From NCBI GenBank assembly GCA_030527715.1, contig JAUNAF010000014.1, positions 1-39,785 of the forward strand: a DNA stretch of 39,785 nucleotides, in the 5' to 3' direction. Under the pieces are notes generated by a model. The model was not told the DNA's origin. It ran no database searches and was given only the letters and a program-made list of their open reading frames with translations. Source of the DNA: Eubacteriales bacterium (GTDB taxonomy: Bacteria; Bacillota; Clostridia; Lachnospirales; Lachnospiraceae). Positions 28,133 through 35,326 of the stretch are shown here, in pieces; the first letter of the stretch is position 1; every line of letters begins with the position of its first letter. Position numbers and translations under genes: made by a program.

Positions 28133-29314
28133 ATGGATTACAGAACATTTTTGATTAAATATGGAGAGATCGCGATCAAGGGAAAGAACCGCTATCTCTT
28201 TGAGGATGCCCTGGTACGCCGGATCCGCCATGCACTGTTAAAGGTGGAGGGCAGCTTTACGGTGCGCAAGGAGCAGGGACGTATCTTCGTGGATTGCGAA
28301 GGATACTATGATTTTGACGAGACAGTGTCAGCACTGCAGAAGGTTTTCGGTATCGTCGGAATCTGCCCGGTTGTTGTGACAGATGACCATGGTTTTGAGC
28401 AGCTTGCAAAGGAAGTTGTCTCTTATATGGGAGAGGTCTATCCGAACCAGGAGCTGACTTTTAAGGTAGATGCCAGAAGAGCGCGCAAGAATTATCCGAA
28501 GACTTCTATGGAGATCAATGCAGATCTCGGAGAAGCCGTTCTGGATGCATTCCCGAACATGAAGGTAGATGTGCACCACCCGCAGGTGATGCTCAGCGTG
28601 GAGATCCGCGAGAGGATCTATATTTATTCCACGATCCTTCCGGGAGCAGGCGGAATGCCGGTCGGCACAAACGGCAAGGCGATGCTGCTGCTTTCCGGTG
28701 GTATCGACAGCCCGGTGGCAGGATATATGATCGCGAAGCGCGGAGTTGAGATCGATGCCGTTTACTTCCATGCGCCGCCTTATACCAGTGACCGTGCAAA
28801 GCAGAAGGTCGTGGATCTGGCGAAGATCGTGGCACAGTATTCCGGTCCGATCCGTCTGCACGTTGTAAACTTTACGGATATTCAGCTGTATATCTATGAG
28901 AAATGCCCGCATGAGGAGCTGACGATCATCATGCGCAGATACATGATGCGTATCGCTGAGCATTTCGCACAGGAGAACAACTGTCTCGGACTGATCACCG
29001 GAGAGAGTATCGGACAGGTAGCCAGCCAGACCATGCAGAGTCTTGCAGCGACCAACGATGTCTGCACCCTGCCGGTATACCGTCCGCTGATCGGCTTTGA
29101 CAAGCAGGAGATCGTAGATGTCTCTGTGAAGATCGATGCATATGAGACCTCCATTCTTCCGTTTGAGGACTGCTGCACGATCTTTGTCGCAAAGCATCCG
29201 GTAACCAAGCCGAATCTGAATGTGATCCGCAGATCTGAGGAGAAGCTCTCTGAGAAGATCGATGAGCTTGTAAAGACAGCGATTGAAACCACAGAGGTTG
29301 TGACCGTAGAGTAA
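28133..29314 (+). CDS. thiI: tRNA 4-thiouridine synthase ThiI (without rhodanese domain)
   Basis: ThiI adenylates U8 of tRNA and inserts sulfur, and can take part in thiazole synthesis. The N-terminal NFLD-like and THUMP domains (residues ~1-165) begin LIKYGEIAIKGKNR. The PP-loop is LLLSGGIDSPVAGYM (about 186-199). The C-terminus ends after ILPFEDCCTIFVAKHP with no rhodanese domain, as in B. subtilis; sulfur would come straight from the neighbouring desulfurase. Starts at ATG 28121 and 28133 are both possible. The second has GGGAG 5 nt upstream and fits the family N-terminus better, giving 393 residues. Confidence 0.94.
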   Translation: MDYRTFLIKYGEIAIKGKNRYLFEDALVRRIRHALLKVEGSFTVRKEQGRIFVDCEGYYDFDETVSALQKVFGIVGICPVVVTDDHGFEQLAKEVVSYMGEVYPNQELTFKVDARRARKNYPKTSMEINADLGEAVLDAFPNMKVDVHHPQVMLSVEIRERIYIYSTILPGAGGMPVGTNGKAMLLLSGGIDSPVAGYMIAKRGVEIDAVYFHAPPYTSDRAKQKVVDLAKIVAQYSGPIRLHVVNFTDIQLYIYEKCPHEELTIIMRRYMMRIAEHFAQENNCLGLITGESIGQVASQTMQSLAATNDVCTLPVYRPLIGFDKQEIVDVSVKIDAYETSILPFEDCCTIFVAKHPVTKPNLNVIRRSEEKLSEKIDELVKTAIETTEVVTVE

Positions 29315-29357
29315 CGGTCGCAGCCGCTGACACCGCAAAATGGACAAAATTGGCAAG

Positions 29358-29390
29358 AAAAAAGCCCCTGTCGAAACAACAGGGACTTTT
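29358..29390. terminator. Bidirectional terminator between thiI and the HPr-like gene
   Basis: An 8-bp stem with one mismatch, GCCCCTGT (29364-29371) with ACAGGGAC (29379-29386), has a 7-nt loop. Six A precede it and TTTT follows it. It ends the heat-shock/thiI unit on the + strand and, read on the minus strand with its T-run, the HPr-like gene. Confidence 0.88.
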
Positions 29391-29426
29391 GTTGCATTAA
29401 CAACGGTGTCTTTGCCGGTGAGGCTG

Positions 29427-29657
29427 TCAGATAATATATGGCTTTAAAATATCAAGCACGGTATCTACTCCATCATCAGCGTGGATGTTCAGCTCGATCG
29501 GCTTAGAGAGATCCAGACTGAAGATACCCATGATAGACTTTGCATCGATGACATATCTTCCGGATACCAGATCAAAGTCATAGTCAAATTTTGTGATCGC
29601 ATTTACAAAAGACTTAACCTTATCAATAGAATTTAAAGAAATCTGTACTGTTTTCAT
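29427..29657 (-). CDS. HPr-like / Crh-like protein lacking the phosphorylatable histidine
   Basis: This 76-residue protein aligns with PTS phosphocarrier HPr in its second half. AKSIMGIFSLDL matches the HPr Ser46 region (Ser41 here), and the C-terminal ELNIHADDGVDTVLDIL matches the last strand and helix. The GLHARP active-site loop is replaced by NSIDKVKS and has no histidine; the only His (H59) is in the C-terminal strand. It therefore cannot carry PTS phosphate but keeps the serine targeted by HPr kinase, like B. subtilis Crh. The start follows GGAGG by 6 nt; the frame is open further upstream but without support. It has its own promoter and terminator, so it is a separate unit. Confidence 0.8.
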   Translation of the reverse strand: MKTVQISLNSIDKVKSFVNAITKFDYDFDLVSGRYVIDAKSIMGIFSLDLSKPIELNIHADDGVDTVLDILKPYII

Positions 29658-29700
29658 ATGCATCCTCCAAGATAAATATAGCGTCAGTTTAGACATAATT

Positions 29701-29729
29701 ATCTTACCTTTTTCTGATTGAAAAGTCAA
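29701..29729 (-). promoter_or_regulatory. Sigma-A promoter for the HPr-like gene
   Basis: On the minus strand a -35 box TTGACT (29724-29729) is followed by 17 bases and a -10 box TAAGAT (29701-29706). The leader to the ATG at 29657 would be about 40 nt. A matching + strand promoter for mtaB was not found in this divergent gap of 154 bases. Confidence 0.75.
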
Positions 29730-29811
29730 ATGGAAGATGTGAATGAAGGAGACAAAAACAGAGATATTTCAAGGCGAGGTAAAGACTCGTCGGCAGAGTG
29801 GGAGGAGAACC

Positions 29812-31134
29812 ATGAGAAAGGTTGCTTTTCACAACCTTGGTTGTAAAGTTAATTCATATGAGACAGAGGCGATGCAGCAGCTTCTGGAGGCAAACGGCTA
29901 TGAGACCGTGCCGTTTGAGGCAGGTGCGGATGTCTATATCATCAATACCTGCTCCGTAACCAATATGGCGGACCGCAAATCCCGTCAGATGCTGCACCGT
30001 GCAAAGAAAATGAATCCGGATGCAGCGGTGGTGGCAGTGGGCTGCTATGTGCAGGCGCAGGGTGAGGCGCTGAAGGAGGATGCAGCGGTAGATCTGATCA
30101 TCGGAAATAACCGCAAAAAAGAGCTGGTTGAGATTCTGGAAGAATATTTCAGCGAGCGAGATGATGTGTCACAGGAAGCAGCTGCGGAGAAGAAGGAGAG
30201 CAGTTATCTTCTGGATATCAATCATACAAATGAGTATGAGCAGCTTTCCGTGACCCGCACAGCGGAACATACCAGAGCCTACATCAAGGTTCAGGATGGC
30301 TGCAATCAGTTCTGTTCCTACTGTATCATCCCGTATACCAGAGGACGTATCCGCAGCAGGGCAATGGATGAGGTGATCGAGGAGATCCGTCAGCTTGCAG
30401 CAGCAGGCTACCGAGAGGTGGTACTGACGGGAATTCATCTGAGCTCCTACGGCAGAGACCTGCAGGAGGAGAACGGACTGCTGAACCTGATCTGCGCGGT
30501 ACATGAGATCGATGGTATTGAGCGGATCCGTCTGGGTTCGATCGAGCCGCGTGTCATCACAGAAGAGTTTGCGAGAAGGGCAAGTCAGCTGCCGAAGCTG
30601 TGTCCGCACTTCCATCTGTCACTGCAGAGCGGCAGCAACCGTACCTTAAAGCGGATGAACCGCAAGTATACCGCGGAAGAATTATATGAGACCTGCGAGC
30701 GTCTGCGCAGATACTTTGATCTGCCGGCTCTGACGACGGATGTGATCGTCGGTTTTCCGCAGGAATCAGAAGAGGAGTTTGAGGAGACCTATGCATTTTT
30801 AGAGAAGGTAAAATTCTATGAGACGCATATCTTCAAATATTCCAGAAGAAAGGGAACTCCGGCGGACCGCATGGAAGGACAGATCCCGGAGGAGGTCAAG
30901 CATGAGCGCAGCAGACGTCTTCTGGAGCTGAATCAGAAGAACCGCAGTGCCTATATCGACAGTCTCTGCGGGAAAAATGTGAGTGTCCTTTTTGAGGAAA
31001 AAACGGAGAAAAACGGCAGGATCTGCTGGACCGGACACACGATGAGATACCTGAAAGTGAATGTGCCGGATACCGGCGAAGATCTTGCAGGGAAAATTTG
31101 TGATTGTATTTTAGATAAGAGTGATGTAGAATAA
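29812..31134 (+). CDS. mtaB: tRNA (N6-threonylcarbamoyladenosine-37-C2) methylthiotransferase MtaB
   Basis: MtaB is a two-cluster radical SAM enzyme that converts t6A37 to ms2t6A37 in tRNAs reading ANN codons. The N-terminal UPF0004 domain binds one cluster through Cys in NLGCKVNSYE (C11), INTCSVTNMADRKSRQ (C47) and AVGCYVQ (C78). The radical SAM motif is GCNQFCSYCIIPYTRGRIRS (C164, C168, C171). A C-terminal TRAM-like region follows. The frame opens at 29743, but ATG 29812 has GGGAGG 6 nt upstream and directly precedes MRKVAFHNLGC, giving 440 residues. MtaB rather than MiaB or RimO is assigned from this N-terminus. Confidence 0.93.
   Translation: MRKVAFHNLGCKVNSYETEAMQQLLEANGYETVPFEAGADVYIINTCSVTNMADRKSRQMLHRAKKMNPDAAVVAVGCYVQAQGEALKEDAAVDLIIGNNRKKELVEILEEYFSERDDVSQEAAAEKKESSYLLDINHTNEYEQLSVTRTAEHTRAYIKVQDGCNQFCSYCIIPYTRGRIRSRAMDEVIEEIRQLAAAGYREVVLTGIHLSSYGRDLQEENGLLNLICAVHEIDGIERIRLGSIEPRVITEEFARRASQLPKLCPHFHLSLQSGSNRTLKRMNRKYTAEELYETCERLRRYFDLPALTTDVIVGFPQESEEEFEETYAFLEKVKFYETHIFKYSRRKGTPADRMEGQIPEEVKHERSRRLLELNQKNRSAYIDSLCGKNVSVLFEEKTEKNGRICWTGHTMRYLKVNVPDTGEDLAGKICDCILDKSDVE
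31104..31132 (+). promoter_or_regulatory. Possible promoter before the IreB-like gene
   Basis: TTGTAT (31104-31109), a 17-nt spacer and TAGAAT (31127-31132) overlap the end of mtaB. The -10 is good and the -35 weak. It would start a transcript about 60 bases before the IreB-like gene, but read-through from mtaB is equally likely. Confidence 0.35.
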
Positions 31135-31200
31135 AAGTAGCGTGATTATGAGGCAGCAGGCTTAACGTAATGACGGAAGCATATTTAAGGACGTGAGAAT

Positions 31201-31464
31201 ATGGGAAAAATCAGCAACACACAGTATTTCAGATTTAATTTAGATGCCGAAGTCCGCGTCAAAGATATTCTTGACGCTGTTTATGATGCAATGGAGGAGA
31301 AGGGATATAACCCGGTCAACCAGATCGTGGGATATATCATGTCCGGAGATCCGACCTACATTACCAGTCATAAGAATGCCAGAAGCATGATTATGAAGGT
31401 AGAGCGCGATGAGCTTGTGGAGGAACTTCTCAAAGATTACATCAGAAACAGATCCGGAGAGTAA
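31201..31464 (+). CDS. IreB family regulatory phosphoprotein (UPF0297, YrzL-like)
   Basis: This 87-residue protein matches UPF0297 along its length: an [24 protein letters not shown] N-terminal half, [20 protein letters not shown], then SHKNARSMI and a C-terminal acidic helix. In Enterococcus the homologue IreB is phosphorylated on N-terminal threonines by the PASTA kinase IreK and modulates cell-wall antibiotic tolerance. Here S5 and T7 lie in the corresponding N-terminus ([10 protein letters not shown]). No PASTA kinase is in the window. It is followed 2 bases later by ruvX, the conserved yrzL-yrrK order. Confidence 0.9.
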   Translation: MGKISNTQYFRFNLDAEVRVKDILDAVYDAMEEKGYNPVNQIVGYIMSGDPTYITSHKNARSMIMKVERDELVEELLKDYIRNRSGE

Positions 31465-31466
31465 GC

Positions 31467-31904
31467 ATGGAAAAAAGAATTATGGGACTGGATTTTGGTT
31501 CTAAGACCGTCGGTGTAGCAGTCAGCGACGGTCTTGGAATCACTGCTCAAGGAGTAGAGATTATCAGAAGGACGTCTGAAAATAAGCTTCGCCAGACTTG
31601 CGCGAGGATTGAGGCTCTGATTGAAGAATACCAGGTTGGAAAGCTGGTGCTTGGCTTTCCGAAGCATATGAACAATTCAATCGGGGAGAGGGCCGAGAAA
31701 TCGCTCGCGTTCAAGGAGATGCTGGAGCGCAGGACAGGGCTTGAAGTTGTCATGTGGGATGAGCGTCTGACCACAGTGGAGGCAAATCGTACGATGATCG
31801 AAGCGGGGATTCGCAGAGAGCACCGCAAGGAGTATGTCGATGAGCTGGCCGCAGTGTTTATCCTGCAGGGATATCTGGACTTTCTTGCCGCACAGCAGAA
31901 GTAA
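31467..31904 (+). CDS. ruvX: Putative pre-16S rRNA nuclease / Holliday junction resolvase (YqgF family)
   Basis: This is a 145-residue RNase H-fold protein. [19 protein letters not shown] carries the first catalytic Asp, [20 protein letters not shown] the middle motif, and [13 protein letters not shown] plus [18 protein letters not shown] the last acidic residues. YqgF proteins finish the 5' end of 16S rRNA in E. coli; a resolvase role was proposed earlier. It lies between the IreB-like and DUF1292 genes, as yrrK does in Bacillus. Confidence 0.94.
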   Translation: MEKRIMGLDFGSKTVGVAVSDGLGITAQGVEIIRRTSENKLRQTCARIEALIEEYQVGKLVLGFPKHMNNSIGERAEKSLAFKEMLERRTGLEVVMWDERLTTVEANRTMIEAGIRREHRKEYVDELAAVFILQGYLDFLAAQQK

Positions 31905-31924
31905 AATTGCAGTTGGAGATAAAG

Positions 31925-32185
31925 ATGGAAAAAATCAGTTTTACATTCGCAGACTCTGAGGAGTCTGTGGACTTTTTTGTATTAGAACAAACCCGTATCA
32001 ACGGTGTAAATTATATTCTGGTTGCCGATTCAGAGGAGGATGATGGGGAGGCTCTGATCCTGAAGGATCTCTCTGGAGACGGTGATCCGGAAGCAATCTA
32101 CGAGATTGTAGAGGATGACGAAGAGTTAGAGGCCATTTCGAAAATCTTCGAGCAGATGCTGGAGGATGTAGATCTGACGTTCTAA
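31925..32185 (+). CDS. DUF1292 protein (YrzB-like), unknown function
   Basis: This is an 86-residue acidic protein. SFTFADSEESVDFFVLEQTR, GVNYILVADSE, EALILKDLSGDG and the acidic DDEELEAISKIFEQMLED tail match DUF1292/YrzB. No catalytic residues are known. ATG 31925 follows GGAG by 7 nt; an in-frame TTG at 31907 is less likely. Its constant neighbours are the IreB-like and ruvX genes, but no function follows from that. Confidence 0.85.
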   Translation: MEKISFTFADSEESVDFFVLEQTRINGVNYILVADSEEDDGEALILKDLSGDGDPEAIYEIVEDDEELEAISKIFEQMLEDVDLTF

Positions 32186-32203
32186 ACGGAAAGGAGATCT
32201 TAT

Positions 32204-33868
32204 TTGAAAACTAAAAACAATTCAAAGCTGCGTATCATTCCGCTCGGTGGACTCGAGCAGATTGGTATGAACATTACTGCCTTCGAGTATGAGGACAGTA
32301 TTGTTGTTGTGGACTGCGGTCTGTCATTCCCGGAGGATGACATGCTGGGTATCGATCTGGTGATACCGGATGTCACTTATCTGAAGGAGAATATTTCTAA
32401 AGTCAAAGGTTTTGTAATCACTCATGGTCATGAGGATCATATTGGAGCACTTCCTTATATTATCAAAGATATCAATGTTCCGATCTATGCGACAAAGCTT
32501 ACCGTCGGTATCATCGAGAATAAGTTCAAAGAACACAATCTTCTGAAAACGACAAAGCGCAAGGTGGTAAAACACGGGCAGTCGATCAATCTGGGAGCTT
32601 TCCGTATCGAATTTATCAAGACAAATCACAGTATTGCAGATGCTTCAGCGCTGGCGATCTATTCACCGGCAGGTATCGTTGTGCACACCGGCGACTTTAA
32701 GGTAGATTATACCCCGGTCTTCGGCGATGCGATCGATCTGCAGAGATTTGCCGAGATCGGAAAGAAGGGGGTACTGGCTCTGATGTGTGACAGTACCAAT
32801 GCGGAGCGTCCGGGCTTTACGATGTCTGAGCGTACCGTAGGACGTACCTTTGACAATATCTTTGCGGAGCACCGCAACACCCGTATCATCATTGCGACCT
32901 TTGCATCCAATGTAGACCGTGTGCAGCAGATCATCAACTCTGCCTACAAGTACGGCAGAAAGGTTGTGGTGGAGGGACGCAGCATGGTCAATATCATCGG
33001 CATTGCCGGCGAGCTTGGCTATCTGAATATCCCGGAGCATACGCTGATCGGCATCGAAGAGATGCGCAATTATCCGGATGAGCAGATGGTTCTGATCACG
33101 ACCGGAAGCCAGGGCGAGTCCATGGCGGCACTTTCCCGCATGGCCTCCGATATGCACCGCAAGGTGACGATCAAACCGAACGATACTGTTATTTTCAGCT
33201 CCAACCCGATCCCGGGAAATGAAAAGGCCGTATCCAAGGTGATCAATGAGCTGACAGCGAAGGGTGCAGACGTGATCTTCCAGGATACCCACGTATCCGG
33301 ACATGCCTGTCAGGAGGAGATCAAGCTGATCTATTCCCTGGTTCGCCCGAAATATGCGATCCCGGTGCATGGTGAGTTCCGCCACCTGAAGGCGCAGAAG
33401 AATATTGCACTGAATTTAGGAATCCCCAAAGAAAATATCTATATCATGAAGAGTGGAAACGTGCTGGAGCTGGATGACCAGAAGGCAGAGATCGTCGGAA
33501 ACGTACCGACCGGAGCGATCCTTGTCGACGGTCTCGGCGTCGGTGATGTCGGCAATATCGTTCTGCGTGACCGTCAGCATCTGGCTGAGGACGGTATCAT
33601 GATCGTTGTGCTGACACTTCAGAGATTCGGCAATCAGCTGCTTGCCGGTCCGGATATCGTATCCCGCGGTTTTGTCTATGTGCGTGAGTCCGAGGGACTG
33701 ATGGATGAGGCGCGTCAGGTCGTAGTGGATGCCCTGGATTACTGTTCCTCAAAGCACATTACGGACTGGGGAAAAATCAAAAATACAATCAAGGAAGAAC
33801 TGAATGCGTTTATCTGGAAGCGTACCAAGAGAAGCCCGATGATTCTTCCGATTATCATGGAAGTGTAG
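32204..33868 (+). CDS. rnj: Ribonuclease J
   Basis: RNase J is a metallo-beta-lactamase/beta-CASP enzyme with endonuclease and 5'-3' exonuclease activity. The zinc motif is ITHGHEDHIGALPY (H74, H76, D78, H79). VHTGDFKVDYTP and MCDSTNAERPGFTMSE follow, and PVHGEFRHLKAQ is a beta-CASP motif. The C-terminal domain ends KRTKRSPMILPIIMEV. The 554 residues is normal. The start is TTG with AAGGAG 7 nt upstream. Only one copy is seen here; J1 and J2 cannot be distinguished. A small ylbF-like gene follows within 3 bases. Confidence 0.96.
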   Translation: MKTKNNSKLRIIPLGGLEQIGMNITAFEYEDSIVVVDCGLSFPEDDMLGIDLVIPDVTYLKENISKVKGFVITHGHEDHIGALPYIIKDINVPIYATKLTVGIIENKFKEHNLLKTTKRKVVKHGQSINLGAFRIEFIKTNHSIADASALAIYSPAGIVVHTGDFKVDYTPVFGDAIDLQRFAEIGKKGVLALMCDSTNAERPGFTMSERTVGRTFDNIFAEHRNTRIIIATFASNVDRVQQIINSAYKYGRKVVVEGRSMVNIIGIAGELGYLNIPEHTLIGIEEMRNYPDEQMVLITTGSQGESMAALSRMASDMHRKVTIKPNDTVIFSSNPIPGNEKAVSKVINELTAKGADVIFQDTHVSGHACQEEIKLIYSLVRPKYAIPVHGEFRHLKAQKNIALNLGIPKENIYIMKSGNVLELDDQKAEIVGNVPTGAILVDGLGVGDVGNIVLRDRQHLAEDGIMIVVLTLQRFGNQLLAGPDIVSRGFVYVRESEGLMDEARQVVVDALDYCSSKHITDWGKIKNTIKEELNAFIWKRTKRSPMILPIIMEV

Positions 33869-33871
33869 CCT

Positions 33872-34231
33872 ATGAAAGACAATGTGGAAATTTATACGAC
33901 CTCGCTGGTGCATGTGATTCAGGACAGCCGTGAGTATCGGGAGTACGAGGCAGCAAAGGCGAAGCTGGCAGAGTTTCCGGAGCTGAAAAAGCAGATCAAT
34001 ATCTACAGGAGAGATATGTTCCGCCTGCAGAATTTTACGGATCCCGAGTCGATCTACGATCGTCTGGAGGAGTTTGAAAGAGAGACGCTTGAGTTTCGCA
34101 GAAATCCGCTGGTGGAGGAATATCTCCGTACCGAGCTTGCTATCTGCAGAGTACTTCAGAAAACAGCGCGCACGGTGATGGAAGCGGTGGATCTGGAGCT
34201 GGACGATGTGATCTGGGAGCTCAGAGACTGA
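33872..34231 (+). CDS. YlbF/YmcA family helical protein
   Basis: This 119-residue, almost fully helical protein shows LVHVIQDSREYREYEAAKAK, PELKKQINIYRRDMFRLQN and a conserved FERETLEFRRNPLVEEYLRTE segment. This is the YlbF/YmcA pattern. In B. subtilis YlbF and YmcA, with YaaT, form a complex that guides RNase Y in mRNA maturation and influences competence and biofilm formation. Here it sits 3 bases after the RNase J gene, suggesting a link to RNA decay; that is inference. Confidence 0.82.
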   Translation: MKDNVEIYTTSLVHVIQDSREYREYEAAKAKLAEFPELKKQINIYRRDMFRLQNFTDPESIYDRLEEFERETLEFRRNPLVEEYLRTELAICRVLQKTARTVMEAVDLELDDVIWELRD

Positions 34232-34273
34232 CCAAAGGCTGTAAAACTGTTTCTGCAAAAAGGAGGAGGCGCT

Positions 34274-34663
34274 ATGAATGCAGGCGAACTGCTGAAGCGG
34301 ACACTGCTGTTTCTGCTGCGCATGCTTCTGATCGCAGTCCTTTGTGTTGGACTGTACCGGTTCGGAAGCTACGCGTATCGATTCGGCTATCAGCTTTATG
34401 CGGGAGAGGGTGTAGACCGGGCTCCCGGAAGAGAGGTTGCCGTTGTGATCTCTGAGGGGCAGTCTGTGCGTTCTGTGGCGGAAATGCTGCACTGGCAGGG
34501 GCTGATCTCGGATGTGATGGTATTTCAGGCGCAGGAGCGTCTCTCCAAATATCATGGACAGATGAGAGCGGGCAACTATGTGCTGAACACTTCCTGGAGT
34601 GCAGAAAAGATTCTTGCCGCACTGAGCGGACACACATTGGAAGATGAGGAGAATGCTGCATGA
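34274..34663 (+). CDS. Truncated MltG/YceG-like membrane protein without catalytic domain
   Basis: This is a 129-residue protein with one N-terminal membrane helix (about residues 10-32). The external domain, EVAVVISEGQSVRSVAEMLHWQGLISDVMVFQ then RAGNYVLNTSWSAEKILAAL, resembles the LysM-like N-terminal part of the endolytic transglycosylase MltG (YrrL in B. subtilis). The ~200-residue catalytic domain with its essential glutamate is missing. The frame is intact, AAGGAGG precedes it and the stop overlaps trmR by ATGA, so it is a compact gene rather than decaying debris. It occupies the yrrL position before yrrM/trmR. It may be a wall-binding or regulatory remnant of MltG. Confidence 0.75.
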   Translation: MNAGELLKRTLLFLLRMLLIAVLCVGLYRFGSYAYRFGYQLYAGEGVDRAPGREVAVVISEGQSVRSVAEMLHWQGLISDVMVFQAQERLSKYHGQMRAGNYVLNTSWSAEKILAALSGHTLEDEENAA

Positions 34664-35319
34664 TCGTTGATGAGAGAATGGTCACCTATCTGAATTCTCT
34701 GGATACCGGCAACGGTCCGTTCCTGGATCAGCTGGAGATGCAGGCAAAGAAGGATCAGGTACCTATCATTCGAAGGGAGATGCAGAGTTTTCTGAAGGTA
34801 CTGCTTCAGATGAAGCAGCCGAAGAAGATTCTGGAGGTCGGAACCGCTGTTGGATTTTCGGCCATTCTGATGTGCGAGAATACTCCCGTCGAGACTACGG
34901 TTACGACCATTGAAAAATACGAAAAGCGTATTCCCATAGCAAAGGAAAATTTCCGCCTCTCCGGTATGGAGCGGCGGATTACTCTGCTCGAGGGAGATGC
35001 GATGGAGATCCTTTCTGAGCTGAAGGGATCCTACGATTTTATTTTTATGGATGCAGCCAAGGGACAGTATATTCATTTCTTCCCAGAAGTACTGCGTCTG
35101 CTTGCTCCGGGAGGTGTTCTGATCTCAGACAATGTCCTTCAGGAGGGAGACATTATCGAATCTCATTTTGCGGTAGAGCGCAGAAACCGCACGATCTACA
35201 AGCGAATGAGAGATTATCTTTACGAATTAAAGCATAATCCGCAGCTGGAGACATCGATTGTCCCGATCGGAGACGGCGCGGCCGTCAGCATCCGGAAAAC
35301 AGCTGTGGACGGAGGATGA
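34660..35319 (+). CDS. trmR: tRNA 5-hydroxyuridine O-methyltransferase TrmR (YrrM-like)
   Basis: This is a 219-residue class I SAM methyltransferase of the catechol-O-methyltransferase-like group. ILEVGTAVGFSAILMCENTP is the SAM-binding loop, TTIEKYEKRIPIAKENF motif II, FIFMDAAKGQYIHFFPEVL the metal-site Asp region and GGVLISDNVLQEGDI the second metal ligand. In B. subtilis, YrrM/TrmR methylates 5-hydroxyuridine at position 34 to 5-methoxyuridine. The next gene encodes the U32 protein that makes the hydroxyuridine, so the assignment rests on both sequence and neighbour. The start overlaps the previous gene (ATGA). Confidence 0.87.
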   Translation: MIVDERMVTYLNSLDTGNGPFLDQLEMQAKKDQVPIIRREMQSFLKVLLQMKQPKKILEVGTAVGFSAILMCENTPVETTVTTIEKYEKRIPIAKENFRLSGMERRITLLEGDAMEILSELKGSYDFIFMDAAKGQYIHFFPEVLRLLAPGGVLISDNVLQEGDIIESHFAVERRNRTIYKRMRDYLYELKHNPQLETSIVPIGDGAAVSIRKTAVDGG

Positions 35320-35326
35320 GTTATTT

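Noticed and set aside
28328..29356. A 342-codon minus-strand frame over thiI
   Set aside because: It would run through the bidirectional terminator at 29358-29390 on its 5' side and shows no domain.
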